A stretch of 64,000 nucleotides of DNA from assembly GCA_003952965.2 (NCBI GenBank), contig CM025853.1, positions 16,447,324 through 16,511,323 on the forward strand, in the 5' to 3' direction. This stretch comes from Morella rubra. Taxonomy: Eukaryota > Streptophyta > Magnoliopsida > Fagales > Myricaceae. Positions 33,400 to 45,815 of the stretch are shown piece by piece (position 1 is the first letter of the stretch; the number at the start of each line of letters is the position of its first letter). Below the pieces are notes generated by a model. That model made no database searches and had not been told where the DNA came from. It was given only the letters and a program-made list of their open reading frames with translations. The position numbers and the translations under genes were made by a program.

Positions 33400-33960
33400 T
33401 GATTTTAGCGTTCTGTCGCTCGAAACTGTTTAGACGTTTTACAACACCATCCGAACAGTTTTGTGTCATAGCGATGAAATTGCAAAATCGTCATGCCCAG
33501 TACAATCTATCCATTCGCATGAGTTGTGCGAACGTACTCTCCATACAATCGGACAACTCATGCAAATGGTTCGTCCAAGGCCACGAAATGAATTTCGTCA
33601 TGTACAATCCGTGCACATGGATATACAACATTGTCCGAACATCCATACATGGAGTCCAGACGCTTTCGTAAAGACGTCCGCATCGTTGTTTCATTTATGA
33701 TGAAATACTTATTTGTCATCCTCAAAATCCGTTCGAACGACGTATAAAGTTCGGACACTTGTTCAGTTGAACATGTTCGAACGTATCGTTGTATCGTGCG
33801 CACGTTTGCTTAATAAAAGATCGTGTGCACACGAAAATAACCATGTGGATGGAAGAATTTAACGCGTTGTGTGCAGACGGATAGTTATGCGTGCACACGT
33901 TATCAATGCCAAATAACCGTTCGGAAGACCTTTTATACCGTTCGAACGTTTTTCTTTGTA
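33400..33960. repeat. Left subterminal repeat region of CACTA 2
   Basis: It contains repeated GTTCGAACG, CCGAACAG, GTTCGGACAC and GTGCACAC motifs in both orientations. The family is the same as in the larger right-hand array. No coding sequence is visible here; short open frames are shadows of the repeat. Confidence 0.7.
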
Positions 33961-34143
33961 TTTGAATTAATTTAATTAAAATTTTAAAAATAATTTAAAA
34001 ATAATATAAATAGAAAGATATTCAATGCTCATAATATAATAAAATATCTACAAATATGCAATCGTTATTAAAAGTAAATAAAATACGTAATCGATAAGTA
34101 CTGAAAAAGTAGTAAAAATATATAAATCTATCCAAATTTTCAT

Positions 34144-34840
34144 TTGGGTGTCGAACGAGATTGCAGCTGTCTGATCTGCTCCACCAGCTGCTCACGCATC
34201 TGCTTGCCATTAGTTGCATCCTCCGTTCTTGTTGTTCCACTAGGCTCCTTTGCTAGTCCTACATCATCTTCCGGTGCTCTTCGTCTTTTTTCCATTGCTG
34301 CTCTACCATCATCTGCATCAGCTCTTCGTCTTTCTTCTGTTGCTGCTCCTCCATCATCTACAGATGCTTTCGCATCGTCTGGTCCACATCTGATCGCTTG
34401 AAGAGAAGTGCTTCATATTCCAATTGTCTAGCCCTCATTTCCTCAATCTGTAATCTGGCCTCTTCCAACCTCCAGGACAAATCAACGGACGATGCTGATG
34501 AAGATGATCCAACAGACCGTACTGAACAGCCTAAACCTCACATGTACCCACTTTCGTCCCCAACACTTCAGCAAAGATCTCCACTTCGGTGTATGACTTT
34601 CCCTTTAACTCGTGCTGCAACTATAACGCCTCCATTTTTTCCTACAAAATTAAAAAAGAAGATAAAAACTAGCACATATGGAACATAAATGCACACGAAT
34701 GCATCATTAAATCTAACATTATAACTTACAAAATTTTTCTGTGCATCTTCTGATGTCCACATGCCATCCTTATTAGTATGCGTCTTTTTATAAAGCAACG
34801 CAGGACTAATCTCATCAGATTTTGGATTTTTCTATACACC
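34144..34840 (-). pseudogene. Transposase_24-like gene fragment of CACTA 2
   Basis: Read on the minus strand from about 34840: KNPKSDEISPALLYKKTHTN then KDGMWTSEDAQKNF, typical of the C-terminal conserved part of Transposase_24. After an intron comes KGKVIHRSGDLCEVLGTKVG (near 34600-34550), then a Gln/Lys/Arg-rich tail broken by stops (34500-34150) that resembles the coiled coil of the first element. The N-terminal part is missing. Closeness to TNP2 and the same orientation fit the normal two-gene arrangement. Confidence 0.6.
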
Positions 34841-34948
34841 AAAAGAAATATAAAACGTGCATATTAAAATACCTAAGTCATTTATTTAAATAATAAATAA
34901 TAAAAATTTAAAACCAGTGTATCATTGCTGAAAATTTAAAATCTCACA

Positions 34949-37248
34949 CTATGCCCTGTTCTTAACGAAATACTTTGTCTTCCCCATATACCTCTCTATT
35001 GGATACATCCACCAGAATTGAACTGGACCCTAAGTTTCACCTCCAAAGGTAAATGAACAGTTAAATGAACCATAATAGTAAAAAATGATGGAGGGAATAT
35101 ATGTTCCAACTTGCAAAGAATCATTATGATGTCCTTCTCTAACTGGTCCACAACATCTAAAAGTATTGTTCTTGAGCACAAGTCTCTGAAGAATAAGCTC
35201 AACTCAATCAACGTTGTACATACTTCGTTTCCTAACAATCCGTGTATCATTGTCGATAACAGTCGTTGCAACAAGACGTGTGAGTCGTGACTCTTCATAC
35301 CCATTATTTTCCCTTCATTTATATTCATGCATCGGGATATGTTAGAGGCGTATCCATCCGAAAACTTGACACCCTTCAGCCATTCACATCACTTCTTACG
35401 TTCATCATTTGTTAAAGTAAATAATGCTTGAGGCATCACCTCCTGCTGACCCCGAACTTGCAAATGCAAGTCCTTTTTAATGGCCATTAATGCCAAGTCC
35501 TGTCGAGCACTAGAATTGTCCTTTGTCTTACCATCGACGTTCATCAAAGTTCCCAATACATTGTCACAAATATTTTTTTCTATGTGCATGACGTCCAAAT
35601 TATGTCAAAGTTTCAACTCTGACCAGTACGACAACTCAAAGAATATGCTGCGCTTCGTCCAACTTAACTCATTGTTAGCCTGTTTTCTCTTCTTCTGAGT
35701 CTTTCCAAACAAACATAACGGTACCGATTCAAGTTGTTGAAGTATCTCCTCTCTAGTAACTTCTTCAGGCGCTGCTCTAAATTTTTTTTTCCTGTCAAAT
35801 ATGTCGACATCATGCCTCCACCCATGGATCGCGGGCAAATACCGGCGATGTCCCAAAAAATAATGTTTGCCCCCATGTTTCAACCAAAATGATGTTGTGT
35901 TCGCATTGCAATTAGGGCATGCTAACCGTCCTTTCGTACTCCAACCTGAGAGATTACCATAAGCGGGGAAGTCATTTATTGTCCAAAGCAAAGCAGCATG
36001 TAACTTGAATGAACTTGACACAGCTGCGTCGTACGTCTGCATTCCATTTTCCCACAAGTCCTTCAACTCATCTACCAATGGCTGCAAGTAGACGTCGATA
36101 TCATTCCTGGGACTTCTTGGACCGGAATAAGCAACGACAGCATAAAACTTGAATCCTTCATACATTTCCATGGCGGCAAATTGTATGGAATTAGTACCAC
36201 TGGCCATATACTATACGATAAGCTCATGTTGCCAAACGGATTGAACCCATCAGATGCCAAACCCAACCGGACGTTCCGAGATTCCTGACCAAACCATTCA
36301 TACTTCTTATCGAGGTCCTTCCATACCACAGAGTCTGCAGGATGCCTCATCACCCCATCTTCAACCACACGCTTCTCTTGGTGCCCGCATATCCGTTGCC
36401 GTTTGCCTTGATAGAAACAATCTCTGCAACCTCGGTTTCAAGGGAAAATGCCGCAACACTTTTTGAGGAACCTTTGATTTGCTATTCTGACTGTACTTCC
36501 ACCTCGATTCCCCACACACCGGACACTCTTGTAACTCACTGTGCTCCTTCCAAAACAGTACATAGTCATTTAAGCACGCATATATGTTATCGTAGCCAAA
36601 TCCTAAATTCTTCCTTAAATTTTTCGCCTTATAATAAGATTTAGGAGGTGTCTTCCCCTCCGGTAGCGCATCTTTTATCAAGCTCAACACATCTTCAAAC
36701 GCCTTTACAGTCAAATTATTCTTCGACTTCACATGAAGTAACCTAACAACGAAAGACAACTTCGAGTACTTCTTTCACCCGGGATACAACTCTCGCTCAG
36801 CATCTGCCCATAACTTGGTATACGCGGAAAACCCGTCTCCAGACCCAGTCTCGACTGTTTCAGGACCATAAATATTTTCACCAGCGTTCTCATCAACCCC
36901 TGCTCCCACCTCAAAATCTTCTAACATGTCTCTCATATCATCATTTATGTTTCCCTCAGAGTCTTCACTACTCGGTTTAGGTTCTAAAGTCACTACCCCA
37001 TTAGAACTTCAGAAATTGACTCTCCGTGAAATACCAATGAGTGTAACTCTGGTCAAACCAATTATGAATAAATGATCCTCCATCTCGTCTTCATGTTTGA
37101 ATAACACATTCTTACATCTCTTACATGGACATCTTATCAGTCCACGACTATCTGCATAACTACGGGCAACACTCATAAAATCTCGAACACCATCACTATA
37201 CTTTACACTTTTGAGTCTATCAGCCTCATAAATCTAGCTTTTATCCAT
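34949..37248 (-). pseudogene. TNP2 transposase of CACTA 2, broken
   Basis: It starts at 37248 with MDKS, where the expected next Trp codon (TGG) is TAG. The N-terminal transposase-associated domain follows, with the zinc-binding-like CPCKRCKN (near 37110). The tnp2 domain runs on through GYDNIYACLNDYVLFWKEHS, QECPVCGESRW (near 36520), WWRHDV-region text and FHAALLWTINDFPAYGNLSGWSTKG-type sequence (about 35970). MDVMHIEKNICDNVLGTL lies at 35598, and DUF4218 text (MKSHDSHVLLQRLL, LCKLEHIFPPSFF) at 35310-35080. The end, KYFVKNRA, comes to a stop at 34949. Several frame changes (near 37010, 36770, 36210, 35600, 35020) make it non-functional. No DUF4216 is seen after it, so the C-terminus is truncated. 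Confidence 0.82.
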
Positions 37249-37462
37249 ATTGTTCCTTCAAAGATGAAAATACAAACAATAATGCAAACAATAACACAAC
37301 AATACAAACAATGATGACATTCACACTAACTCCATTTCTTCGGGTGAAAGGTCCTATCCCATTCAAATTTACAATATCACGTATTGCACGTAATTGACCC
37401 GACTATTGTGACCGATGCTTTAGAAATTACGACAACATTTTCCCTCAGTCCCCAGATACACG

Positions 37463-38802
37463 TGATGAGTGTACGAAAGTGCTCTCTAGATACCCTATTA
37501 TTGGACTAAAATGCTAAAATGTGAATAGAAATAATTGAATTAATGTGTATTCTTGAATTGAGTTGCTATTTACTTTGGGATACTCCTAAGCAGATTTTTA
37601 TATTTAATTTCAGATTTTATAAAAGACCAAGTCAAAGCCCAGTCAAATTCAAAGGAGGACTCTCATAGGGTTGAGAGCAATTTGGATCAAGAGAAAAAAA
37701 AAAAAAAAAGGAAAAAGGATCACAAAAGGAAACTGCAAGAAGTCCAAGTCTGAAATTCGCTAGGAGACAGCCTGGACATATTTTAGTATTTTGATCGTAA
37801 CTTTCCACTCACATATCGGATGATGCAATTCTTGATGCGTTCGAAAGATATCTTAAGGGGATACAATTCATTGTGAGATGGGATTTCTCTAATTCGAACG
37901 TTTACTGGGTCAAAAGTGTGCCACAATCCAAGCCCGAAAACCAGAGGATTTGTTTTAGCCTTTTTTTTTTTTTTATTATTTAGTTTTTTAGGGTTTTGTT
38001 GGGGGACATATATGAGCTTAACTTTTTATTGTAAGGAGGTGGGGGGAGCAGACTTGGGACTCGAGGTTTTTTTCTCTAGAATTTTTTTTCGTTCATCTTA
38101 GTATGGGGAACTAAATTCTCAAGTGGGGCTAGGGATGAACTTGCACACTAGACGGTATTTTCAATTCATTCTTAATTTGTGTATTTGATTTTAAATTACT
38201 AAAACTCTTTTGTTTTATCATTCTCAATTCATTGTTGATGTTTTCTTCTCCGAATAATCATAGAATTTATTCTGTTTATGGATTCAGTAATGCTTTTTCT
38301 ATTGAATGGATTAGTTCTTTGATTATGTTTGGATCAATTATTTATCTATATTGATTTACTTCTCTACTGCAATATCGCTCCTTGAGTATATTGTCGTCGT
38401 TGGATTTTCTCAATAGGGAAAATAATTATTCTAAAAGTGGTGAATGGTTTTCAAAGGATTACATTTGGTTTAATTTTGGTTTATAAATCTATACCTTCCG
38501 ATTGGGAATTTTGGGAATTGAGTTCCCAATTGAGTTATTCACTGAATTAAGAATAATTAAAATACCGGAGTTGTGCAAGGGATTCCCGACGCTTTACTGT
38601 TCGTCAAATTTGAGTACTTTTTCCGTTAGTCACTCTGCTTCACTTCAATTTGCATTTAAAATTAATCTTTGTTCTCCATTGATCATTTAATATTTTTCTT
38701 TAGTTTCTTTGTTCCTTTTGCTATTCTTTTAATTTTTCTCTCTATGGAATCGACACCCCAAAGCTGTGCTACAACTACCGCATTATTCTTTGGGCGTAAT
38801 CA
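37463..38802 (+). repeat. Athila-like 5' LTR
   Basis: 1340 bases, TGATGAGTGTACGAAAG to GGGCGTAATCA. It contains an A-run at 37690-37710 and a T-run at 37960. Short open frames in it (for example 38502-38690) recur in the other LTR and are not genes. Confidence 0.9.
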
Positions 38803-38807
38803 AATTT

Positions 38808-38825
38808 TGGCGCCGTTGCCGGGAG
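38808..38825 (+). promoter_or_regulatory. Athila-like primer-binding site
   Basis: TGGCGCCGTTGCCGGGAG starts five bases after the LTR and is complementary to the 3' end of tRNA-Asp. Confidence 0.8.
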
Positions 38826-39043
38826 ACGATAGAAGAATTGCTAGACAGTTTTTTTTTCTTTTCAGTAGTTTGTAAAGGCGGTAACTTCATTCCCTCTTTT
38901 AGCTTGCTGCATCTTTATTTTATTTTTGTAGTTTTTTTATAGTCTTGCATTTTTCTTTATCTTGCATGCATAGGTATAGAGACGCCTTGGGTCGGTTTGC
39001 TTGTAGACCTGAGTAAGAATCAGAGTCTGATTTTTCTAATAAT

Positions 39044-40079
39044 TTGTTTGATACTTCTTCTAATTCTGAGGAAATGAGTGAACACGGAGATCAACCCACT
39101 AGGACCCTTCAGGATTACCTCCACCCTACACGCACAGCCACACCATCATGCATCATGTTTCCAGCTAATACTCGCCAACTGGAATTTAAAATAGGGATGA
39201 TACAGTTACTCCTACTTTTCATGGCTTGGAAAATGAAAATCCATGTGTGCACATTAGGGAGTTTGAGGAAGTAGTTGCGACTTTTCATAGTCAAAATGTA
39301 ACTGATGACGTTGTGAGACTTAAGTTCTTTCCTTTTTCTTTGAAGGATAGAGCTAAGAGTTGGCTATACTCGCTGAGACCACGATCTATTGGGACATGGA
39401 ATGAGATGACTCAAGCATTTTTTCATAAGTATTTTCCTGATCATAAAACCAATGCTTTAAAAAGGCAAATCTCCACTTTTGCACAAAAGGACAGTGAGAC
39501 TTTGTATCAGTCTTGGGAGAGATTTAAGGAGTTATTGAGTATGTGTCTCACTATAGGTATGAGAATTGGCGCTTAGTGAGCTATTTTTATGAGGGACTTA
39601 CACCTAGAGAGCGCCAATTTGTAGAGATGATGTGTAATGGTGAATTCTTAGAGAAAGATCCTGATGAGGCCATAGAATACCTCAATGAGCTTGCTGAAAA
39701 AGCTCACACTTGGACTGGACCTAGTGTTACTGAGAGCACAAATAGGTCACGACCTACAGGAAACCCAAATGGTGGTGGAATTTACCATCTCAGGGAAGAG
39801 GATATCCTAAAAGCTAAGGTTGAGATGCTCACTAGGGAGCTAGAGGTGTTAAAGACTAAGGACTTAAAGCCAACACACGTGGCTAATCATGCAGAGTCTT
39901 TTGGACCATGTTTTGTGTGTGGCGGGGTAGATCACCTCACCCAACAGTGTCCCACATTTGTTGAGATGAGAGGGATGTATGAGGAACAATGTAATGCCTT
40001 AGGTATGTACAAGAAGCCTTTTACACCTTTCTCTGATACCTATAATCCGGGGTGGCGCAATCACCCCAATTTTAGCTAG
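39044..40079 (+). pseudogene. Athila-like gag, two frameshifts
   Basis: Capsid-type protein. The first part is MSEHGDQPTRTLQDYLHP; after a shift near 39205 the Retrotrans_gag core follows (VRLKFFPFSLKDRAKSWLYS, FFHKYFPDHKTNALKRQIS). After a second shift near 39575 comes YFYEGLTPRERQFVEMMCNG and a CCHC knuckle, CFVCGGVDHLTQQC (about 39911-39950). It ends at TAG 40077. It would assemble the particle and bind RNA. A single base change at each of two sites breaks it. Confidence 0.85.
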
Positions 40080-40172
40080 AAGTATGAAAACCAGCCACTT
40101 GCACAACCCCCTAGATCATATCCTGCACCATATCATGCACCTTCGTCTTCTAGGAGTCCTTTAGAAGACACT

Positions 40173-41121
40173 TTGCATGCCTTTATTGAGGCACAGGGTA
40201 AGACTAACCAAAAGTTTGAATCGTTGATTACGCAGGTTGTTGAAGAAAACAAGGAGATAAAGAGCCAAGTGTCCAAATTGATGAGCTCCTTGAGTGTGAA
40301 TGAGCAAGGTAAGTTCCCTTCTCAAGCTCAGTCCGCACCCCATGGTCAACACATGGTGCAAGAGAATTTGAAGGATGTGAATGCCATTGTGACACGAAGT
40401 GGTAAGTCATTACACATTCCAACAATAAACGAATTAGAGGATGCGAAAAGAATCAAGATAATAGTGACGCCGAGCTACCCAAGGAACCTGAGGTGACAAA
40501 GAGTCCTGTTAAGGTACCATTCCCTCAAGCTTTAAAATCAAGCAAGCGAACTTTGGATCCTAACAATGAAATCCTAGAGAATCTGAGGCAGGTAAAAATC
40601 AATCTTCCTCTTTTACATGTGATTAAACAAGTTCCTACTTATGCAAAAGTTCTCAAGGATTTGTGTACAGTTAAGAGGAAGCATCATGTGAAGAAGACAA
40701 CGTTCCTAACAGAACAAGTTAGTGCTCTAATTGAGCAGCGGATTCCTCCCAAGTACAAGGATCCTGGTTGCCCAACCATTGGATGCAGCATTGAAATCAT
40801 GACTTTGGGCAAGCTTTGCTAGATTTAGGAGCTAGCATGAATCTGATGCCATATTCTATTTAAATTGTGTGGTAGAGGATGTTCTAATTCAAATTGACAA
40901 ATTTTATTATCCTGTTGATTTCATAATTCTTGACACTAGCTCTGTTGTAAATACTACCTCTAAAATTCCTTTTTTTTTTAGTTAGGCCTTTCCTTGCCAC
41001 TGCTAATGCTCTTATTAATTGCAGGAATGGGCTCATGAAATTGTCTTTTGGAAACATGACTCTTGAAGTGAATATCTTCCATATTGCAAAACAGCTAGAA
41101 GATGATGACGTGGGCCACTAG
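40173..41121 (+). pseudogene. Athila-like protease region, decayed
   Basis: Coiled-coil-like NQKFESLITQVVEENKEIKS (40206-40265) and a linker precede the Athila-type IPPKYKDPGCPTIGCSIE (about 40743-40796). The expected protease active site is recognisable as LLDLGASMNLMPYS (near 40818-40859) in a shifted frame: the aspartate and glycine are kept, in the DLGAS form usual for this lineage. Stops near 40820, 40862 and 40985 break it. Confidence 0.6.
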
Positions 41122-41127
41122 ACATAC

Positions 41128-43116
41128 ATGATTGACTCACTCATGGATAGGGGAGTTTCTACAGCCCATGATTTTGATCCCCTTGAGTATTTTCTTATTA
41201 ATTCTGAGTTTGATTCTATCAGTAATCCATCTGATGTAGTTGACATTTGTGCTATTTTTGATAGAGCTCAGGATTATGGCACTCAGGTATGGCAACCAAA
41301 GTTTGAAGAGTTGCCTGAGAAAGGTGAAAACCAAATTCCTTCAAGTGTGGAAGCACCCAAAGTTGAATTGAAGCCTCTGCCTAAGGGTTTAAAGCATGCT
41401 TTCCTTGGTCCAGGTGATACTTTTCCTGTTATTATCTCATCTGAATTGTCTGAGTCTCAGGGTGAGAAATTAATTCAGACCCTAAGTGAGCATAAGTCAG
41501 CCTTAGGTTGGAGTATTGCTGATATAAAAGGTGTTAGCCCCCTAGTCTGTTCTCATAAAATTAATTTGGAGGAAGGAACTAACCCTCGTAGAGACCCCCA
41601 ACGTAGGCTTAATCCCACTATGAAAGAAGTAGTGAAGAATGAAGTGTTGAAACTATTAGATGCAGGAATCATATATCCTATTGCTGATAGTAAATGGGTA
41701 AGTCCTACACAGGTTGTTCCTAAAAAGTCAGGTGTTACTGTGGTGAAGAATGACCTAGGAGAGTTAGTCCCTACAAAACTTGTGACTGGGTGGCGGATGT
41801 GCATTGATTACAGAAAACTGAATGCTGCCACCCAGAAAGACCATTTTCCTCTACCTTTTATTGATCAAATTCTTGAGCGTGTGGCTGGTCATCCTTTCTA
41901 CTGTTTCTTGGATGGTTATTCTGGTTATTATCAAATTGAAATTGCATTAGAAGACCAGGATAAAACCACTTTCACTTGTCCTTTTGGTACTTATGCTTTT
42001 CGTAGAATGCCATTTGGATTGTGTAATGCACCTGCTACTTTTCAACGTTGCATGATGAGCATTTTTAGTGACATGGTTGAAAATTGCATGGAAGTTTTTA
42101 TGGATGACTTGACTGTTTTTGGATCTTCTTTTGATGCATGCTTATTGAATTTAGAAAGAGTGTTGACTCGTTGTGAGGAGAAGGAATTAGTTTTGAATTG
42201 GGAAAAATGCCATTTTATGGTACCTTCAGGTATTGTCTTAGGGCATATTATTTCTTCTAGGGGGATAGAGGTTGATCAATCTAAGATTGAATTAATCTCT
42301 AAGTTGCCTACACCTAGGACAGTAAAGGATGTGAGATCCTTTCTTGGTCATGCGGGCTTTTATAGGAGGTTCATACAGAATTTCTCCACCATATCTAGAC
42401 CACTATGTGACCTCCTAGCTAAAGATGCCCCATTTGAGTGGACACAAGCTTGTCAAGAGGCCTTTAAAACACTAATTGGCAAGCTTACCTCAGCACCCAT
42501 AATGCAGCCACCTGATTGGACTTTACCATTTGAGATTATGTGTGATGCTAGTGATTTTGCTGTAGGTGCTGTTCTTGGACAGCGAAGGGAGGGGAAGCCT
42601 TTTGTCATTTACTATGCTAGTAGAACTCTAAATAGTGCTCAGATGAATTACTCCACCACTGAAAAAGAGTTGCTAGCTGTAGTGTTTGCTTTGGATAAGT
42701 TTCGTGCTTACTTAATTGGTTCTCCTATTATTATTTTCACAGATCATGCAGCCCTTAAGTACCTTCTTACAAAGAAGGATGCTAAGGCGCGACTAATACA
42801 GTGGATTTTACTTTTGCAAGAATTTGATATCACCATCAAAGACAAGAAAGGAGTGGAGAACGTAGTGGCTGACCATCTCTCGAGGCTCACATTTGAGGAC
42901 ACCTCTGACCACCTGCCAATCAGAGATGATTTTCCTGATGAGCACTTATTTTCTATTACTTCTCTACCATGGTTTGCTCATATTGTGAATTATTTGGTTG
43001 CAGGTGAGATACCGGTGGATTGGAGTGCTCAGGACAAGAGGAAGTTCATGACTGAGGTACGTAATTTCTATTGGGATGACCCTTTTCTTTTTAAATACTA
43101 CCCTGACAAATTTTAA
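41128..43116 (+). CDS. Athila-like reverse transcriptase and RNase H (pol), long intact stretch
   Basis: 662 open codons. [58 protein letters not shown] and the catalytic FMDDLTVFG (near residue 324), followed by [20 protein letters not shown]. RNase [17 protein letters not shown] (near 470), [13 protein letters not shown] and [10 protein letters not shown]. The protein would make cDNA from the element RNA and degrade the template. It is part of a longer gag-pol precursor; integrase follows after a single frame change at 43117. The stop at 43114 is that frameshift and not a natural end. Confidence 0.88.
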   Translation: MIDSLMDRGVSTAHDFDPLEYFLINSEFDSISNPSDVVDICAIFDRAQDYGTQVWQPKFEELPEKGENQIPSSVEAPKVELKPLPKGLKHAFLGPGDTFPVIISSELSESQGEKLIQTLSEHKSALGWSIADIKGVSPLVCSHKINLEEGTNPRRDPQRRLNPTMKEVVKNEVLKLLDAGIIYPIADSKWVSPTQVVPKKSGVTVVKNDLGELVPTKLVTGWRMCIDYRKLNAATQKDHFPLPFIDQILERVAGHPFYCFLDGYSGYYQIEIALEDQDKTTFTCPFGTYAFRRMPFGLCNAPATFQRCMMSIFSDMVENCMEVFMDDLTVFGSSFDACLLNLERVLTRCEEKELVLNWEKCHFMVPSGIVLGHIISSRGIEVDQSKIELISKLPTPRTVKDVRSFLGHAGFYRRFIQNFSTISRPLCDLLAKDAPFEWTQACQEAFKTLIGKLTSAPIMQPPDWTLPFEIMCDASDFAVGAVLGQRREGKPFVIYYASRTLNSAQMNYSTTEKELLAVVFALDKFRAYLIGSPIIIFTDHAALKYLLTKKDAKARLIQWILLLQEFDITIKDKKGVENVVADHLSRLTFEDTSDHLPIRDDFPDEHLFSITSLPWFAHIVNYLVAGEIPVDWSAQDKRKFMTEVRNFYWDDPFLFKYYPDKF

Positions 43117-44091
43117 GGCGTTGCATCCCTGATGAAGAGATTGCTAGCGTCTTGGAATTTTGTCACTCCCAAGCTTGTGGGGGCCACTTTTCAATGAAGA
43201 AAACCGCTGCAAAAATTCTGCAGTGTGGATTTTATTGGCCCACCTTGTTTAAGGATGCAAACATTTATTGTCGCTCATGTGAAAAGTGTCAAAAGTTAAG
43301 AGTTATGTCCCGTCGTAATATGATGCCCTTAAACCTAATTTTAGTGATTGAAATTTTTTATTGTTGGGGCATTGACTTTATGGGGCCATTTCCTCCTTCG
43401 TTTGGATATCAATATATTATTGTGGTAGTAGATTATGTGTCAAAATGGGTAGAGGCAGTAGCTTGCAGGAGCAATGATAATAGGACGGTAATTAAATTTC
43501 TCAAAGAGAATGTGTTATCTCGATTTGGTACACCACGTGCTATCATTAGTGACCGAGGTACACATTTTTGCAATCGTTCTTTTGAGGCTTTGATGAAAAA
43601 ATATGGGGTGGTACATAAGATCTCTACTGCCTACCACCCCCAGACAAGTGGACAGGTAGAACTTGCAAACAGGGAAATTAAGCAAATTTTAGAAAGATCG
43701 CAAGGATTGGTCTTTGAGACTAGTTGATGCGCTCTGGGCCTATCGTACAGCTTTCAAAGCTCCCTTAGGCATGTCACCTTATAGGCTTGTTTTTGGAAAG
43801 CCTTGCCACTTACCTGTGGAGCTCAAGCATCAAGCTTATTGGGCCATCAAGCATTTCAATTTTGATATGGGAGAAGCAGGTAAGCTTAGAAAATTTCAGT
43901 TGATTGAGTTAGAGGAGTTGAGAAATGATGCTTATGAGAACTCTAGAATCTATAAGGCTAAAATGAAAGCATTTCATGATAAAAATATTTTGAGAAAAAC
44001 GTTTAAGCCTAATGATCGAGTGTTCTTATATGATTCTAGACTCCATAAGCACCCAGGAAAACTTCGTCTAGGTGGACCGGCCCTTTTGTAG
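43117..44091 (+). pseudogene. Athila-like integrase, frameshifted
   Basis: HHCC-type zinc region ([13 protein letters not shown]...CRSCEKCQK, 43166-43295), then the catalytic core with WGIDFMGPF (43369), IISDRGTHF (43544) and the E in ANREIKQ (43666). A second frame change near 43715 leads into [19 protein letters not shown] and [14 protein letters not shown]; the stop is at 44089. It would insert the element into the genome. Two one-base breaks are the only damage I see. Confidence 0.85.
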
Positions 44092-45815
44092 TGAAGAATG
44101 TTTTTGCACATGGGGCGGTAGAAATAGAGGATCCTAAGGATGGTCGGATCTTTAACGTAAATGGTCAACGCCTTAAAGTATTAATTGATAGGCAAGTTCG
44201 GAAGTGGAAGACATTCCACTTGTGGATCCGATCTATCAACCTTGACCACACCACACATGTATGTTTTTCTTTTGTTGTTTTGTTTCATTTTGTTTTCTCT
44301 TATTTTCTTTCTTTTCCTTTTTGTTTGTTGTTGTTTTCTGTGTTTTTATTTGTAGGTTAGTTTCATTGTTTCATTTCAGGTTACCATCTTTGGTGCTTAG
44401 CAAGCTACCCATGTCACTCATCAGGTGTATTCTACCCTTTTTAGCTACTCCCCATTCAATTTTAAGTCTTAAACATTGTGGACAATGTTTCATTTAAGTT
44501 GGGGGGTGTTGGTGGTACAAATTCAGTATTTAACATGCTTGTTGGAACTCTGTGGCATATTTTCATGTGTCAAATTTTTTGAAAATTTGCATCACACGTG
44601 CATCCTTTTCACATGTGTACTCATTCTCATTCATAGCCATCTTTGTGAATTCAACAAACCACCATAATCATTTTTAGCTGAAGCACTCACAGAACCCCTA
44701 ATGCACTCATCCAAGCTTTGTGGTAAGATGGTGGTTTGACACATGTAGCTAGTGAACTCTTTTGCTTAAGTATTCATGTGAGTTTTGGAGAGGATTGAGA
44801 GCCTACAAATGTAGTAAATTGTGATAAGTGTTCATTGATCTGTTGAATTGGGCACTTCTTTTGAGAATATCATTACATGGTTTGTGGTAAGATGATGGAT
44901 ATACTTGGGATATGATGAAGGTCAACTTAGGATCAACGTTTGCGCCTTTCAAGCTAACCTTTCCATCATAGACCTCTAGTAGCCAACTTTGAGCCAATAA
45001 ACACATGTAGCCTTTTCTTTTCATATGCCCACATCATCCATGCCTCTCCACATTGGAGTATAGTTGATACACTGATTTTTCTACCCTTTTTACTTCCAAG
45101 TGTATACTAGGTGTGAAATTTGAATTTTCTTTCTTTTGTGTTGGGTTCCCAAAAAAAAAAAGAAGGAAAAAAAAAAGAGGAAGAACAAGGAAAAGCATTA
45201 TTATTCGACGATCTGAAAAGTTGGAGAGTAGATCAAGTGAGAAGTGTGGTCTGCTGAGATATTTAATAAGATTCCCCTTGTATGTACTTGGAATTTTTGA
45301 GTCCTTTTTTTTTTTTTTTTCATATAGCCCTGAACTCAAGCCACGTTACAACCTTTTGTGTTGACCGTTCTGATCCTAAGTAAGCTTTTGGGAAGAGTGG
45401 TGGAAGTCTCATTTGCTAGTGTTCCTATCATAAGATCAATGTTTGCTTGTTGCTTGTACATAATTGCCTAATTCCCAATGAGAGTGTGTGTACACCCATT
45501 GTCAACTCCATAGAGAGAATTCTCACATGAAACACTTTTATACCCGTGAGTTATGGAGTTGAAACTTTCGCTTGAGATGTTCTTGATGTTGCATGTGTCA
45601 TGGCTTTTGGTTAGATGGATATAGTTTGAACACACACACACTCTGTGGATTGCTATAGGCAGATTGCTTGTGATAGGGTTATTGAATTCCTAAGATTGTT
45701 TTGATATGTGAATCTGGAAAATGTGAATTGATGGGCTATTTTATTATTTTCTTAGTTTCTTTCATCTCTTTTGCATAAAAATTGCTAGGGACTAGCAATA
45801 AGCAAGTTGGGAGTG
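44092..45815 (+). other. Non-coding 3' region of the Athila-like element
   Basis: About 1.7 kb between integrase and 3' LTR with no ORF above about 100 codons on either strand that looks genuine. Athila elements often carry an env-like ORF here; I see none. AAGTTGGGGGGTG (44497-44509) and AAGCAAGTTGGGAG just before the LTR are candidate polypurine tracts. Poly-A and poly-T runs occur at about 45151-45175 and 45306-45320. Confidence 0.6.

Noticed and set aside
33461..33803. Overlapping ORFs in the left end of CACTA 2
   Set aside because: They read through palindromic subterminal repeats in several frames at once, which explains their openness.
38502..38690. Same 60-residue ORF (MGILGIEFPIEL...) also at 46847-47047
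   Set aside because: It is repeated only because both positions are the two LTRs of one retrotransposon; no start context or family, so not a gene.
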